The notes under the pieces were generated by a model. It saw nothing but the letters and a program-made list of their open reading frames with translations. It ran no database searches and was not told the origin of the DNA. 64,000 nt of DNA from the NCBI RefSeq assembly GCF_900105305.1, contig NZ_LT629765.1:2569086-2633085 (forward strand), given 5' to 3'. Shown here piece by piece: positions 10,664 to 19,937 of the stretch. The stretch's first letter is position 1. Every line of letters starts with the position of its first letter. Source of the stretch: Corynebacterium timonense. GTDB taxonomy: Bacteria > Actinomycetota > Actinomycetes > Mycobacteriales > Mycobacteriaceae. A program made the translations under genes and the position numbers.

Positions 10664-11314
10664 ATGTCGAACCCGAACCCGCAGATGCCCACCGATCCGG
10701 GGGCGCCGGAGAACAACGACGAGCAGTACGTCTCGCCCGACCAGGCGGAATCCCTGGCGGACGAGGCCGCCGAGACCGAAGCCCTCGAGGCCGACGAGGA
10801 TCCCCTCTCGGTCGCGGCTGAGGAGGACCTCGGCGACGTGGTCTCCGAGGAGACTGACGCCGACGCCGACGGCGACGGCATGGTCAGCGACGCCGAGATG
10901 CAGCTCGCCGAGCGCACTGAGGACCTGCAGCGCCTGAGCGCCGAGTACACCAACTACCGGCGCCGCACCGAGCGCGAACGCGCCCAGGTGGCCGACCAGG
11001 CGAAGGCCTCCGTGCTCACGCAGCTGCTCCCGCTTCTCGACGACCTCGAGCTCGCCGAGCAGCACGGCGACCTCGCCGAGGGGCCGCTCAAGGCGTTCGC
11101 GGACAAGTTCCGCGCCCTCGTTGAGGGCCAAAGCCTGACCGCCTTCGGCGCGGAGGGCGACCCCTTCGACCCCGAAGTGCACGAGGCCGTGCAGGACCTG
11201 TCCACAGGCGACACCAAGGTGGTGGGCACCGTCCTGCGCAAGGGCTACCGGGTGGGCGATCGCCTGGTGCGCAACGCGATGGTGATCATCGCCGACCCTG
11301 ACACCGACAGCTAG
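10664..11314 (+). CDS. grpE: Nucleotide exchange factor GrpE
   Basis: Releases ADP from DnaK. The 216-residue protein has a long acidic, probably disordered N-terminus (about 75 residues rich in Glu, Asp, Ala), then a coiled coil around [19 protein letters not shown], and the C-terminal beta domain with the GrpE signature ending [21 protein letters not shown] overlaps the dnaK stop region. A strong terminator lies just after it (11336-11396). Confidence 0.97.
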   Translation: MSNPNPQMPTDPGAPENNDEQYVSPDQAESLADEAAETEALEADEDPLSVAAEEDLGDVVSEETDADADGDGMVSDAEMQLAERTEDLQRLSAEYTNYRRRTERERAQVADQAKASVLTQLLPLLDDLELAEQHGDLAEGPLKAFADKFRALVEGQSLTAFGAEGDPFDPEVHEAVQDLSTGDTKVVGTVLRKGYRVGDRLVRNAMVIIADPDTDS

Positions 11315-11335
11315 CCCGCGCTCCGCGAGGCTGCT

Positions 11336-11396
11336 GCGCCGGGGAGAGACCGCGCCACGTCCCACCGCCGGGGCCGGTCTTTCCCCGGCGCTTTTT
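11336..11396 (+). terminator. Long-stem terminator between grpE and dnaJ
   Basis: GCGCCGGGGAGAGACC (11336-11351) pairs with GGTCTTTCCCCGGCGC (11376-11391) over 16 positions with one G-U, followed by TTTTT. It starts 22 bases after the grpE stop. It implies that dnaK-grpE transcripts at least partly end here and that dnaJ-hspR has its own promoter or depends on read-through. Confidence 0.85.
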
Positions 11397-11469
11397 AGTG
11401 ATACGACCAGCGAACGGAAATTAGGATGCAGATAACAACACGCCCGACGCGGAAGGAGGGGTGAAGCAG

Positions 11470-12657
11470 ATGGCCATGCAGCAGGAATGGGCAAACAAGG
11501 ACTATTACGGCGACCTTGGTGTCTCCTCCACGGCGAGCGCCGCGGACATCAAGAAGGCCTACCGCAAGCTCGCGCGCGAAAACCATCCGGACTCCAACCC
11601 CGGCAATAAAGCTGCCGAGGAAAAGTTCAAGCGCGTTGCCGAGGCCTACGACGTGCTCGGCGACGAGAGCAAGCGCAAGGAGTACGACGAGCTCAAATCC
11701 ATGATGAACTCCGGGGGCTTCGGCCGCTTCGGAGGGGGAGGGGGCCCGGGCTTTACCGGCGGGTTTCGCTCGCCGCAGAGCGACTTCGACTTCTCCGACA
11801 TCTTCGGGGGCGCCTCTGGCGGACAAAATTCAGACGGCGGCTTTGGTGATTTCCTCGGTGGCTTCTTTAACCGCGGCGGCGGTTCTGGCCGGAACGCTCG
11901 GCCGTCGCGGGGGGCGGACGTCGAAACGGACATAACCCTCGACTTCCGCGAGGCCGCGAAGGGCACGACGATCCCGCTCGAACTCACCGGCGACGCGCCC
12001 TGCACCGTGTGCCACGGCTCGGGCTCGAAGTCGGGCCGCACCACCACGTGCGACCTGTGCAACGGCTCCGGATTCATCCGCGAGAACAACGGCACCTTCG
12101 GTATGGCGCGCCCCTGCTCGCAGTGCGACGGGACGGGCACCTTCGTGGAGGACCCCTGCGCCACCTGCGGCGGCACCGGAACGGTGCGGCGCACCCGCTC
12201 GATCACGGTGCGCATCCCGGCGGGGGTCGTCGACGGCCAGAAGGTCCGCCTCGCGGGCCAGGGCGAGGCGGGCCCGAACGGGACGCCGGCCGGCGACCTC
12301 TTCGTCAGCGTCCACGTGCGCCCCGACCCGGTGTTCACCCGCTCGGGCGACGACCTCGAAGTCACCGTCCCCGTCAGCTTCGGCGAGCTCGCGCTCGGCG
12401 GCACGGTGACGGTGCCCACCCTGGACAGCAAGGTGCGGGTGAAAGTGCCCGCGGGCACCCCGAACGGGCGGACGCTGCGGGTCAAGGGCCGCGGCGTGCC
12501 CACGCGCTCCGGCGCCGCGGGCGACCTGCTGGTCACCGTCGAGGTGGCGGTGCCCACGACCCTAGACGCGTCCGCGACGAGCGCGTTGCGCGCCTACGCC
12601 CAGGCCGAGAAGGACTCCGGCTTCGACCCGCGCGCCGGGTGGGCCGGAGCACAGTAG
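11470..12657 (+). CDS. dnaJ: Chaperone DnaJ (Hsp40, type I)
   Basis: DnaK co-chaperone that stimulates ATP hydrolysis and binds unfolded clients; 395 residues. The J domain with HPD is near residue 35-40, then a Gly/Phe-rich region, four zinc-binding CxxCxGxG repeats ([32 protein letters not shown]) and the C-terminal peptide-binding barrels. ATG 11470 is chosen because AAGGAGG at 11454-11460 sits 9 bases before it; GTG 11461 is directly against the RBS. The upstream gap holds a terminator and a possible -10 (TAGGAT near 11423). Confidence 0.96.
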   Translation: MAMQQEWANKDYYGDLGVSSTASAADIKKAYRKLARENHPDSNPGNKAAEEKFKRVAEAYDVLGDESKRKEYDELKSMMNSGGFGRFGGGGGPGFTGGFRSPQSDFDFSDIFGGASGGQNSDGGFGDFLGGFFNRGGGSGRNARPSRGADVETDITLDFREAAKGTTIPLELTGDAPCTVCHGSGSKSGRTTTCDLCNGSGFIRENNGTFGMARPCSQCDGTGTFVEDPCATCGGTGTVRRTRSITVRIPAGVVDGQKVRLAGQGEAGPNGTPAGDLFVSVHVRPDPVFTRSGDDLEVTVPVSFGELALGGTVTVPTLDSKVRVKVPAGTPNGRTLRVKGRGVPTRSGAAGDLLVTVEVAVPTTLDASATSALRAYAQAEKDSGFDPRAGWAGAQ

Positions 12658-12667
12658 GTGGTGAGCG

Positions 12668-13066
12668 ATGGCTGAGGAGTACTACGTCATCTCCGTCGCC
12701 GCCGAGCTGACGGGCATGCACGCTCAGACGCTGCGCACCTACGATCGGCTGGGCTTGGTCACCCCGGCCCGCACCTCCGGTGGCGGCAGGCGCTATTCGC
12801 GGCGCGACATCACGATGCTGCGCCGCATCCAGCACCTGTCCCAGGAGGAGGGGGTCAACCTCGCCGGGATCAAGACGATCATCGAGCTGAGCACCCAGAT
12901 TGAGCAGCTGCAGACCGAACTGGACGAGCAGCGGGCCCAAAACGACGAGCTGCGCGACCGCCTCAGCGCCGGGGCGCGCCGGGGCGGGGAGCTCGTCCAC
13001 GTCCCGCGCTCGACCGCGCTTGTCGCGTGGGAGCCGGCGTACCAGAGGCGTCGCAAAGCCCGCTAG
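12668..13066 (+). CDS. hspR: Heat-shock repressor HspR (MerR family)
   Basis: A 132-residue MerR-type regulator. The N-terminal winged helix shows the HspR pattern ISVAAELTGMHAQTLRTYDR and RRYSRRDITMLRRIQHLSQ, followed by a coiled coil around residues 70-100 and a basic tail. It binds HAIR inverted repeats, probably with DnaK as co-repressor. It follows dnaJ by 10 bases and is co-transcribed, giving an autoregulatory loop. Two HAIR sites are visible, before dnaK and before clpB. Its stop shares the palindrome CTAG with the convergent regulator gene. Confidence 0.96.
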   Translation: MAEEYYVISVAAELTGMHAQTLRTYDRLGLVTPARTSGGGRRYSRRDITMLRRIQHLSQEEGVNLAGIKTIIELSTQIEQLQTELDEQRAQNDELRDRLSAGARRGGELVHVPRSTALVAWEPAYQRRRKAR

Positions 13067-14070
13067 GCGGGCAGCGTTGCGACGGTCCGCCCGGGCAGGA
13101 TCCAGCCCGGAAGGAGCAGGCGCAGCGGCTCCTCCGGCTCGCCCTCGCGGATGAAGCGCATCATCGCGTTGACGGTGAGCTCCGAGACCTTCTCCACGGG
13201 CTGGCGCAGAGTGGACAGGCCGATGAAGCTCAGCCCGTCCATCACCCCGTCCGAGCCAATGAGGGAGATGTCCTCCGGGATGCGCAGGCCGTTCGCCTCG
13301 AACTGCGCCCAGAGCTTCAGCGCGAGCCGGTCGTAGAGGCAGCACACGGCTGTGGCGTTACCGGCACGGATGACGCGGTTGATGAGGTCGTCGTAATCCA
13401 CCCCGCCCGTGACGTCGACCTCGGTGACGTTCATGCCCAGCTCGCGGGCGCGCTCGACGGCCGCCGTTGCGCGGACCGCGCTGCCGAGAGAGGCCTCCGC
13501 CGACACTGTCTGGACGATGATCGAGCGGTGGCCGCGCTCATACAGGTGGTCAATGCTCAGTCGACCATTCGTGTGCTGGTCGTAGGCGATGTTGTGCAGG
13601 CTCGGGTCCGTCTCGGGGCGCCCGACCACGATGAGAGGGACCTGCGAAGCGTGCGACACCAGCGCCTCCGAAGGGATGGTGCCAGAGGCCACGACAATCC
13701 CGCTGACGCGCAGCCCGCGGATATGGGCGAGCTGGTCGGCTTCGTCGCTGACGGGATGCTTTCCGACGGTCGTCTCCTGCACCACGGCATAGCCATGGGA
13801 CCGGAAGTATTTGTGCAGGTGGTAGTTCAGCCGCGAATAAATCGGAGTATCAATGTTGCGCAGTAACAGGCCGATGCTCTTCGTATCGGTCATGCGGAGA
13901 TCTTGGGCCGCGGCTACGGGGACGTAGTTGAGCTCGCGCATCGCCGCCCGTACGGCGTTCTGCGCGTGGTCCGAGACCCGCGGGTCCTTCTGAATGACCC
14001 GCGAGACCGTGGACTTGGAAACGCCGGCGGCGCGGGCGACGTCAAGAATGGTGGGGCGTTTATGGGTCAT
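13063..14070 (-). CDS. LacI-family transcriptional regulator
   Basis: A 335-residue sugar-type repressor. Residues 1-45 are the LacI helix-turn-helix (RPTILDVARAAGVSKSTVSR), followed by the hinge helix and a periplasmic-binding-protein-like ligand domain. ATG 14070 is chosen because AAGGAAC precedes it and it starts the HTH; a -10 TATACT lies at 14106-14111 on the minus strand. It is divergent from an alpha/beta hydrolase and close to an orphan sugar-binding lipoprotein gene. Operator-like palindromes at 14146 and 15202 suggest autoregulation and control of the lipoprotein. The ligand is unknown. Confidence 0.9.
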   Translation of the reverse strand: MTHKRPTILDVARAAGVSKSTVSRVIQKDPRVSDHAQNAVRAAMRELNYVPVAAAQDLRMTDTKSIGLLLRNIDTPIYSRLNYHLHKYFRSHGYAVVQETTVGKHPVSDEADQLAHIRGLRVSGIVVASGTIPSEALVSHASQVPLIVVGRPETDPSLHNIAYDQHTNGRLSIDHLYERGHRSIIVQTVSAEASLGSAVRATAAVERARELGMNVTEVDVTGGVDYDDLINRVIRAGNATAVCCLYDRLALKLWAQFEANGLRIPEDISLIGSDGVMDGLSFIGLSTLRQPVEKVSELTVNAMMRFIREGEPEEPLRLLLPGWILPGRTVATLPA

Positions 14071-14145
14071 GAATAGTTCCTTGAACGGAAGGGGTCCACG
14101 AAGAGAGTATATGTGTGGAAAGCTCAGTTTTGGCCCAGGCTGGAT

Positions 14146-14161
14146 CTGGGAACGATACCGG
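14146..14161. promoter_or_regulatory. Candidate operator of the LacI-family regulator
   Basis: CTGGGAACGATACCGG matches the perfect palindrome at 15202-15217 in 10 of 16 positions, including TGGGA, the central CG and the distal CC. It lies in the divergent promoter region between the regulator and the hydrolase. Assignment to this regulator is inference from position and similarity. Confidence 0.4.
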
Positions 14162-14176
14162 CAGCGAAGGGGAAGC

Positions 14177-15157
14177 GTGAGGAAAACGATGGGTAAGGCA
14201 TGGGTAGTTGCCGGGGTCGCAGCAGCAGTGGTCGTGCACAGGATCGAGCAGTACAGGGCGGTAGACGCGGACGCGCGGTCGGCCGGTCTGCTGGTTCCCC
14301 GGGTGCGGAGGAACGCGCAGGTTCTCACCGAGGCGCTTCGCCCAACGCCCACGGGGCCGAGGCCAGGCTGGGCGGGCGACGGTGTGCGCACGGAGAACAT
14401 CGAGCAGCACACACAGGCGCGCTACCACACCCCCGAGCGCGAGCCTGGGGACACCGCGGTGTTGTGGTTCCACGGCGGCGGGCTCGTGATGGGCACGCCC
14501 GACTCGAACGACAACGTCTGCCGCCAGCTCGCCCGCGACCTGGGGGTGCCGGTGCTCGCCGCGGGCTACCGACTCGCAGGCCAGGCCCCGTTTCCGGCGG
14601 CGCTCGACGACGCCGTGGGCTGGCACGACTATCTGGTTACTCAAGGGTTTCGCCGCATCATTGTCGGGGGCACCAGCGCGGGCGGCGGCATTGCTGCGGC
14701 CCTCGCGCAACTCCTCGTCGACGCGGGACGCCCGCCCGCCTTTCAGATCCTCATTCACCCCATGCTCGACGACCGCACCCAGCTGCGCCCGACGCCGGGC
14801 CGCGGAGTGTTTGCGTGGAACAAGCTGAATAACCACGTGGGATGGTCCGCGTACCTCCGGTCGCGGCCAGGGCGCGGCGCGAAGCCGCGCTACGCGGTGC
14901 CCGCCCGCCGCGACAACTACGAGGGGCTACCGCCGGCGTTCATCTCCGTCGGCTCGCAGGATCTCTTCTTCGACGAGGACGTGCGCTACGCCAACTCGCT
15001 GATCGACGCCGGAGTGTGGGCGCGTCTGCACGTCGTCGTCGGCGGCATCCATGGCGACATCATGGAGCACTGGGCGTCTGCGCCCTACCAGCAGCTGTGG
15101 CGCTCGCTGTTGGGGGCGCTGGCAGAGCACGGCGTGGTTCAGGAAAAGTTGCGCTGA
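14177..15157 (+). CDS. Alpha/beta hydrolase, HSL/acetyl-esterase type
   Basis: A ~326-residue hydrolase of the hormone-sensitive-lipase group. The oxyanion-hole motif WFHGGGLVMG and the nucleophile elbow GGTSAGGGIA (Ser) are clear; the acid Asp is probably in SQDLFFDED and the His in GGIHGDIMEH. The N-terminus has a hydrophobic stretch (AWVVAGVAAAVVV) suggesting a membrane anchor. Two starts are possible: GTG 14177 behind AAGGGGAA, or ATG 14189 behind GAGGA. Its divergence from the LacI regulator suggests shared control; substrate unknown. Confidence 0.82.
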   Translation: MRKTMGKAWVVAGVAAAVVVHRIEQYRAVDADARSAGLLVPRVRRNAQVLTEALRPTPTGPRPGWAGDGVRTENIEQHTQARYHTPEREPGDTAVLWFHGGGLVMGTPDSNDNVCRQLARDLGVPVLAAGYRLAGQAPFPAALDDAVGWHDYLVTQGFRRIIVGGTSAGGGIAAALAQLLVDAGRPPAFQILIHPMLDDRTQLRPTPGRGVFAWNKLNNHVGWSAYLRSRPGRGAKPRYAVPARRDNYEGLPPAFISVGSQDLFFDEDVRYANSLIDAGVWARLHVVVGGIHGDIMEHWASAPYQQLWRSLLGALAEHGVVQEKLR

Positions 15158-15201
15158 TTTTCTCTGTCTATTAGCCCAAAGGTAACCCCGCCAACTTAGC
15201 G

Positions 15202-15217
15202 TTGGGACCGGTCCCAA
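15202..15217. promoter_or_regulatory. Perfect 16-bp palindrome, LacI-type operator candidate
   Basis: TTGGGACCGGTCCCAA is a perfect inverted repeat with a central CG, the form of LacI/GalR-family operators. It is centred 63 bases before the start of the sugar-binding lipoprotein gene. A degenerate copy lies in front of the adjacent LacI-family regulator gene (14146-14161). Confidence 0.65.
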
Positions 15218-15272
15218 ACGGGCGGCTCAAAGCGTTGTCCGAGGAGTTTCACGACGATAAAAGGGGTTTCAT

Positions 15273-16601
15273 ATGGCGAAGACGATGGGAGCGCTGTGCT
15301 CGGTAGCGGCACTCGGGCTCGTGCTTGCGGCCTGTGCGAACGAGGAGGACTCACAGGCAAACGGGCAGGCGGACGCGCAGGAAGAAATCCAGATCGAGTT
15401 CTGGCATTCGACCGCGGGTAACGCAGGCGAGACGTTGCAAGCACTCGTTGACGAATTTAACGACGAGCACGACGGCGCCATTGAGATTCTTCCGCTTTAC
15501 CAGGGCAACTACGCCGACTCCATTGCGAAGTTCATTTCCTCCGTGCAGACGGGTGACCTGCCTGCCCTTTACCAGGCGAACGAAGCGCAGGTGTCCTACC
15601 TCATTGACTCAGGACTGGCGGTGCCCGCAGAGGAGCTATCAGAGCGTTCTGGTGCCTACGACTTTGACAACCTTTTGCCGGCCGTGCGCAGCTACTACAC
15701 GGTTGACGGGACAATCCACTCGATGCCGGCGATGGTGTCCCAGCCGACCGTGTTTGTGAACAAAGACCTGCTCGACGAGGCGGGTGTTGAGCTTGAGCAG
15801 CTGCAGACAGTCTCCGGCTTGTTGGACGCTACGGAGGCGATCCACGCCGCCACCGGTATTCCGGGGACGACGTTCCACCACAACGCGTGGTACGTGGAGA
15901 TTTTCAACTCGGCCCTCGGCAACGAGACCTGCAGCCCGGACAATGGAGTCGGTGCTGAACCGGCCACGGAATTCAACATTGCGAACGACGAGCTGGTGGC
16001 CATGCTCGACCGCTTCGGCGAGTTCTATGCAACTGGGGCGCTGCACAACCCAGGTGCCGACGGCCAAGCAGCCACCGGCGCATTCCAAACCGGGAACGTC
16101 GCCACACAACTGGTGACCTCCTCAGCGTTGAGCGGTGTCGAAGAGGCCGCAAAAGACTTCGAGTTCGTGCTGTCCCCATGGCCGCAGGAGACCGAGGACG
16201 CAGGTGCTGTCATTGGCGGCAACTCCTTGTGGGCTATCCAGGAGGGGCACTCCGAAGAGGTGCAGAACGCTGCGTGGGAGTTCATGAAATTCATGGGCTC
16301 CGATGATGTTCAGGAGCGCCTTTTCTTGGAGACGGGCTACCTGCCCACCACGCAGCGCTCGATCGAGAGTCTCGATGGTCTCAATCCGCGGCAGGAGACG
16401 TTGCTTGCGCAGTTGCGTGACACGCCCGAGACCGTCGTCACGGCCGGGTGCCACACGGGGGCGTTGAACACCGCCCGCGCCGAATACCAGCTCGCCCTAG
16501 CGAACATCGCGGGCGGTGCGGACGCGGCCCAGGAGCTCGCCACCGCTGAGGAAGCAGCTACCAGGGCGATCGCCGACTACGAGTCGCGCTCTGGCCGCTA
16601 G
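15273..16601 (+). CDS. Sugar/glycerol-3-phosphate ABC transporter substrate-binding lipoprotein (orphan)
   Basis: A 442-residue extracellular solute-binding protein of family 1 (UgpB/MalE-like). A signal peptide with lipobox LAAC places the lipidated Cys at residue 21. The mature start EIQIEFWHSTAGNAGETLQ resembles UgpB, so glycerol-3-phosphate diesters or a sugar are plausible ligands. No permease or ATPase gene is adjacent: the next gene converges on it, sharing the stop palindrome CTAG. It must work with a transporter encoded elsewhere or act as a sensor. Control by the LacI-family regulator is inferred from the operator at 15202. Confidence 0.85.
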   Translation: MAKTMGALCSVAALGLVLAACANEEDSQANGQADAQEEIQIEFWHSTAGNAGETLQALVDEFNDEHDGAIEILPLYQGNYADSIAKFISSVQTGDLPALYQANEAQVSYLIDSGLAVPAEELSERSGAYDFDNLLPAVRSYYTVDGTIHSMPAMVSQPTVFVNKDLLDEAGVELEQLQTVSGLLDATEAIHAATGIPGTTFHHNAWYVEIFNSALGNETCSPDNGVGAEPATEFNIANDELVAMLDRFGEFYATGALHNPGADGQAATGAFQTGNVATQLVTSSALSGVEEAAKDFEFVLSPWPQETEDAGAVIGGNSLWAIQEGHSEEVQNAAWEFMKFMGSDDVQERLFLETGYLPTTQRSIESLDGLNPRQETLLAQLRDTPETVVTAGCHTGALNTARAEYQLALANIAGGADAAQELATAEEAATRAIADYESRSGR

Positions 16602-18376
16602 CTGCCGTCCTCCTTCTTGAAGGTGATCGAGGCCGCCGCGTCCAGGTGCCGGATGTTGGCGCGCGCCAAGTTGACCATCCGGCCGATGCCACCGTCGAGA
16701 ACTTCCTTGACGCCGGCGGTGGTAAAGCCCGTCATCATGTCCCACGTGATGTTGGGAGGAAGCGACAGGGCGTCCGGGTCGGTGACGATGTCCACGAGGA
16801 CGGGGCCGTCGTGGGCGAGCGCCTTCTCCAGCGTGGGGCGCAGGTCCTCGGGCTTTTCGATGCGGAAGGCCGTGATGCCCGCGCCTTCGGCGATGGCGGC
16901 GAAGTTGACCTGCTCGTGGTCGGTTTCGTGGTCGGGCAACCCGGCGACGAGCATCTCCAGCTTCACCATGCCGAGGGAGGAGTTGTTGAACACCACCGTC
17001 TTGATGGGCAGGTTGTGCAGCTTCACGGTGAGCAGCTCGCCGAGGAGCATGCCCAGCCCGCCGTCGCCGGACCAGGAGATCACCTGGCGCTCGGGGAAGG
17101 CGGCCTGCACGCCGATTGCCTGCGGCAGCGCGTTGGCCATCGTGCCGTGGCGGAAGGAGGCGGATTCGCCGCGCTTGCCGTTCGGCGTGAGGTAGCGCGA
17201 GGACCACACGTTGCACATGCCGGTGTCGACGGTGAAGAAGGCGTCGTCGTCCGCGAGCTCGTCGAGCACCGAGGCGGCGAGCTCGGGGTGGATCGGTGTG
17301 CTGGATTCGCCGGCCTTCGAGGTGTATTTGTCCACGACGTCCTCGAGAAGCTCGGCGTGCCGTCGGAGCATGGAGTCGAGGAAGGTGCGGTCTGTCTTTT
17401 CCTCCACGTGCGGCAGAATGTTGTCGATCACGCTGGCGACATCACCCACGACCGGGTAGGCCACAGGCGTGCGGCGGCCGATGTGGGCGCCGTTGATGTC
17501 GATCTGCCCGACGTTGTTTGTGGGCAGCCAGTCCGTGTACGGGAAGTCGGTGCCCACCATGAGGAAGAGGTCCGCCTTCATCGACGCCTCGTAGCAGGCG
17601 CCGTAGCCAAGCAAGCCGGACATGCCAACGTCGAAGGGGTTGTCGTACTCGATGAACATCTTGCCGCGGAAGGAGTGACCCACGGGGGCCTTGACCTTGT
17701 CGGCGAGGGCGAAGAGCTCGTCGCGGGCATTGCGCGCGCCGTAACCGGCGAAGATACAGACGGTGTCGGCCTCGTTGATGGCCTCCACGAGGCGGGCGGC
17801 CTCACTGGGGTCGGGGTAAAGGCGCGCGTCCGCGCCCGTGGCGTACGTGGAATCGGCGGTGCGGGGCCCCGTCGAAACCTCTTCTTCGAGGATGTCGCCG
17901 GGGACGACCAGGACGGAGACCCCGTTACCCGCCAGCGTGTTCTGCAGCGCGCTGTGGAGCACGCGCATGCCTTGGTCGGCGGAGTTAACCACCTCGAGGT
18001 ACGAGGAGCACTCTTGGAAGAGGTATTGGGGGTGTGTCTCCTGGAAGAAGGAGGAACCGATCTCGGGGGAGGGGATGTGGGAGGCGATGGCCAGCAGCTT
18101 GGCGCCGCTGCGGTGCGCCTCGAACAAGCCCTGAATGAAGTGGGTGTTGCCGGGGCCGCAGGAGCCGGCGCACACGGCGAGTTCGTCCGCGGCGAGGGAG
18201 TCGGCGCCGGCGGCGAAGGCGGCGGCCTCCTCGTTGCGCACGTGGACCCACTCGATGTCGTGGGTGCGCACAGCGTCAGACAGCGGGTTAAGGGAGTCGC
18301 CCACGAGGCCGTAAATGCGCTTGACCCCGAGCCGCTCTAACGTGTCGACGATCTGGTGGGCAAGGTCCTGTGACAT
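16598..18376 (-). CDS. pqo: Pyruvate:quinone oxidoreductase (pyruvate oxidase)
   Basis: TPP/FAD flavoenzyme that oxidises pyruvate to acetate and CO2, passing electrons to menaquinone at the membrane; 592 residues. The N-terminal TPP PYR domain includes VHVRNEEAAAFAAGADS with the catalytic Glu, then an FAD domain, and the TPP-binding GDGGLGMLLGELLTVK...NN motif. ATG 18376 is chosen because AAGGAG lies 6-11 bases upstream and the family N-terminus MSQDLAHQIV begins there. It links to the acetate genes pta-ackA. An acetolactate-synthase-type paralogue is less likely given the Pqo-like ends. Confidence 0.92.
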   Translation of the reverse strand: MSQDLAHQIVDTLERLGVKRIYGLVGDSLNPLSDAVRTHDIEWVHVRNEEAAAFAAGADSLAADELAVCAGSCGPGNTHFIQGLFEAHRSGAKLLAIASHIPSPEIGSSFFQETHPQYLFQECSSYLEVVNSADQGMRVLHSALQNTLAGNGVSVLVVPGDILEEEVSTGPRTADSTYATGADARLYPDPSEAARLVEAINEADTVCIFAGYGARNARDELFALADKVKAPVGHSFRGKMFIEYDNPFDVGMSGLLGYGACYEASMKADLFLMVGTDFPYTDWLPTNNVGQIDINGAHIGRRTPVAYPVVGDVASVIDNILPHVEEKTDRTFLDSMLRRHAELLEDVVDKYTSKAGESSTPIHPELAASVLDELADDDAFFTVDTGMCNVWSSRYLTPNGKRGESASFRHGTMANALPQAIGVQAAFPERQVISWSGDGGLGMLLGELLTVKLHNLPIKTVVFNNSSLGMVKLEMLVAGLPDHETDHEQVNFAAIAEGAGITAFRIEKPEDLRPTLEKALAHDGPVLVDIVTDPDALSLPPNITWDMMTGFTTAGVKEVLDGGIGRMVNLARANIRHLDAAASITFKKEDGS

Positions 18377-18410
18377 GGTTCTCCTTGAGTCGCTGGGCTG
18401 GACATATTGC

Positions 18411-19583
18411 TTACCCACCATGTGTACACTTTTCGCCCCCGCACGGCAGGAGCGTCAGGGCACGGAGGAAGTCGGGGTCGTCGAAGTACGCGGAGTGCCC
18501 TCCCTCGACGCCGCCGACAACGCGGGCGCCGAAGGATGGGTGGGAGGGCGACGCGCCGTGGACGGCTCGGTCCCCGAAGCGCAGCGCCCCGATGGGGTCC
18601 GAGTCGGCGTCGACGACGAAGACCTCGGGAGCGTCGCCAAGCAGCGTCATCTCCGCGGTCGAGGCGACGGGGACCCCGGGGGAGCCGAGGAGCCACAGGT
18701 CGTCGGCGTAGAGCCCGGGTCCGCCAGCGGCCCGCGCGGCGACGACGGTGCCGTAGCTGTGGGCGACGACGCTCTTGCGGGCGGCGGGGAAGCGCTCCTC
18801 GACGGCGAGCTGGAAGGCGGCCAGCGCGTCGCCGCCACGGCGGGCGGCGCTGGGGTCCAGCCCGCGAGGCACGTCCGGCGGCGGGACGTAGCCCTGCCAG
18901 ACCACCACCGCGCCGCCGGTGGCTTCGGCGATGCGGCGCGCCTTCGCCAGCTCGCCGGCCAGCTGATGCGGCTGACCCGTGGACACGCCGGCGACGAGCG
19001 TGGTCACGCGGGCTGGGTCGACGTGGTCGCCGACGAGCACGCTCGTGCGCCCGGGGCCGGCCTCGAGGATCAGCCCGCCGGCGTCGGTGATCGTGCTCGC
19101 CGTGGACGCGGGCAACGTGGCGAGGTGGCCCGCGTGGATGTCCTCGAGGGAGTCGAAGGGGCGGTGGACCAGCTCGTCGAACTGCGCTTCTGTCTCGTCG
19201 AGCGCGAGCACGTCGACCGCGACGGCCGTCGCCGTGTCCAGCAGCCACGCCATCATGTTGAGCCACTCGATCACCTGGGCGCGTTGGGCGTAGATGGCGA
19301 GCTCCGCGAAGGCGTCGAGCTTTTCTTGGGCGGAGCTGGCCTCGCTGAGAATCCGGGCAGCGTGGTGGTAAAGAGCGGCGCGGGCGAGGAACGCCTCTCC
19401 GAAGGAGGTCAGTCTGGACAGCCCCGCAGCGGCGGCGGGCCCGGCGAAGCCCGTGCGCGCGACGAGGTCCGCCGCGCGGGAGGTGTCGGCGGCCCGTGTC
19501 GTCAGCGCCGCGGCGGCGGCGCGCAGGGTGCCGGCTGCGGAGGTGAGCTCGGCGGCCTTCAGTGGGGGAGCGTAGGCGGTCAT
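18411..19583 (-). CDS. Alpha/beta hydrolase of the DUF1023 type
   Basis: A 390-residue protein. The N-terminal ~170 residues are Ala-rich and helical; the C-terminal half is an alpha/beta hydrolase with VLVGDHV..., the nucleophile elbow VVAHSYGTVV (GxSxG-like) and a late His in VEGGHSAYF. This is the DUF1023 arrangement found in actinobacteria, often beside small helical secretion-linked proteins. Its start overlaps the stop of the upstream small gene by 4 bases (ATGA), so the two are coupled. Substrate unknown. Confidence 0.78.
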   Translation of the reverse strand: MTAYAPPLKAAELTSAAGTLRAAAAALTTRAADTSRAADLVARTGFAGPAAAAGLSRLTSFGEAFLARAALYHHAARILSEASSAQEKLDAFAELAIYAQRAQVIEWLNMMAWLLDTATAVAVDVLALDETEAQFDELVHRPFDSLEDIHAGHLATLPASTASTITDAGGLILEAGPGRTSVLVGDHVDPARVTTLVAGVSTGQPHQLAGELAKARRIAEATGGAVVVWQGYVPPPDVPRGLDPSAARRGGDALAAFQLAVEERFPAARKSVVAHSYGTVVAARAAGGPGLYADDLWLLGSPGVPVASTAEMTLLGDAPEVFVVDADSDPIGALRFGDRAVHGASPSHPSFGARVVGGVEGGHSAYFDDPDFLRALTLLPCGGEKCTHGG

Positions 19584-19837
19584 GGGTGGCCCCCGAGACG
19601 CGCCGCGAGCAGGGAATCCAGGCGGTGGGCCTCCTCGGCGAAGGCGGCGAGGGACGCGGTGTGGGTGTGGGTGGCGGCCGCTGTGGCGTCGATAAGCAGG
19701 GCCCACCTCTCTTGCGCAGCGGTCAAAGCGGAGGAGAGCGCGCCGGGCGAGAGCTGGGCCCGCGGCGGAGAAGACCAGTCGGGCAGGCACGAGCGGGCGG
19801 TGGCGGCGGTGGCGGTGGATAGCTGCAGGAAACCCAT
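19580..19837 (-). CDS. Small helical protein coupled to the DUF1023 hydrolase
   Basis: An 85-residue, alanine-rich, predicted all-helical protein. It overlaps the hydrolase start by 4 bases. Size and helical content resemble WXG100/Esx-like partners, and a single mid-protein Trp (QERWALL) is present, but the WxG motif itself is absent. The ATG at 19837 is the first in-frame one giving a compact protein; the RBS is weak. Function unknown. Confidence 0.55.
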   Translation of the reverse strand: MGFLQLSTATAATARSCLPDWSSPPRAQLSPGALSSALTAAQERWALLIDATAAATHTHTASLAAFAEEAHRLDSLLAARLGGHP

Positions 19838-19937
19838 GAGCACAGCGTGCTCGCGCGCCGGGCGGACGGCAACGACAGGCCTGCGCGCCTGTGGACAACT
19901 CGTGGTGGGTGAAAAGTTTTCCACATATTGTGGCCCT

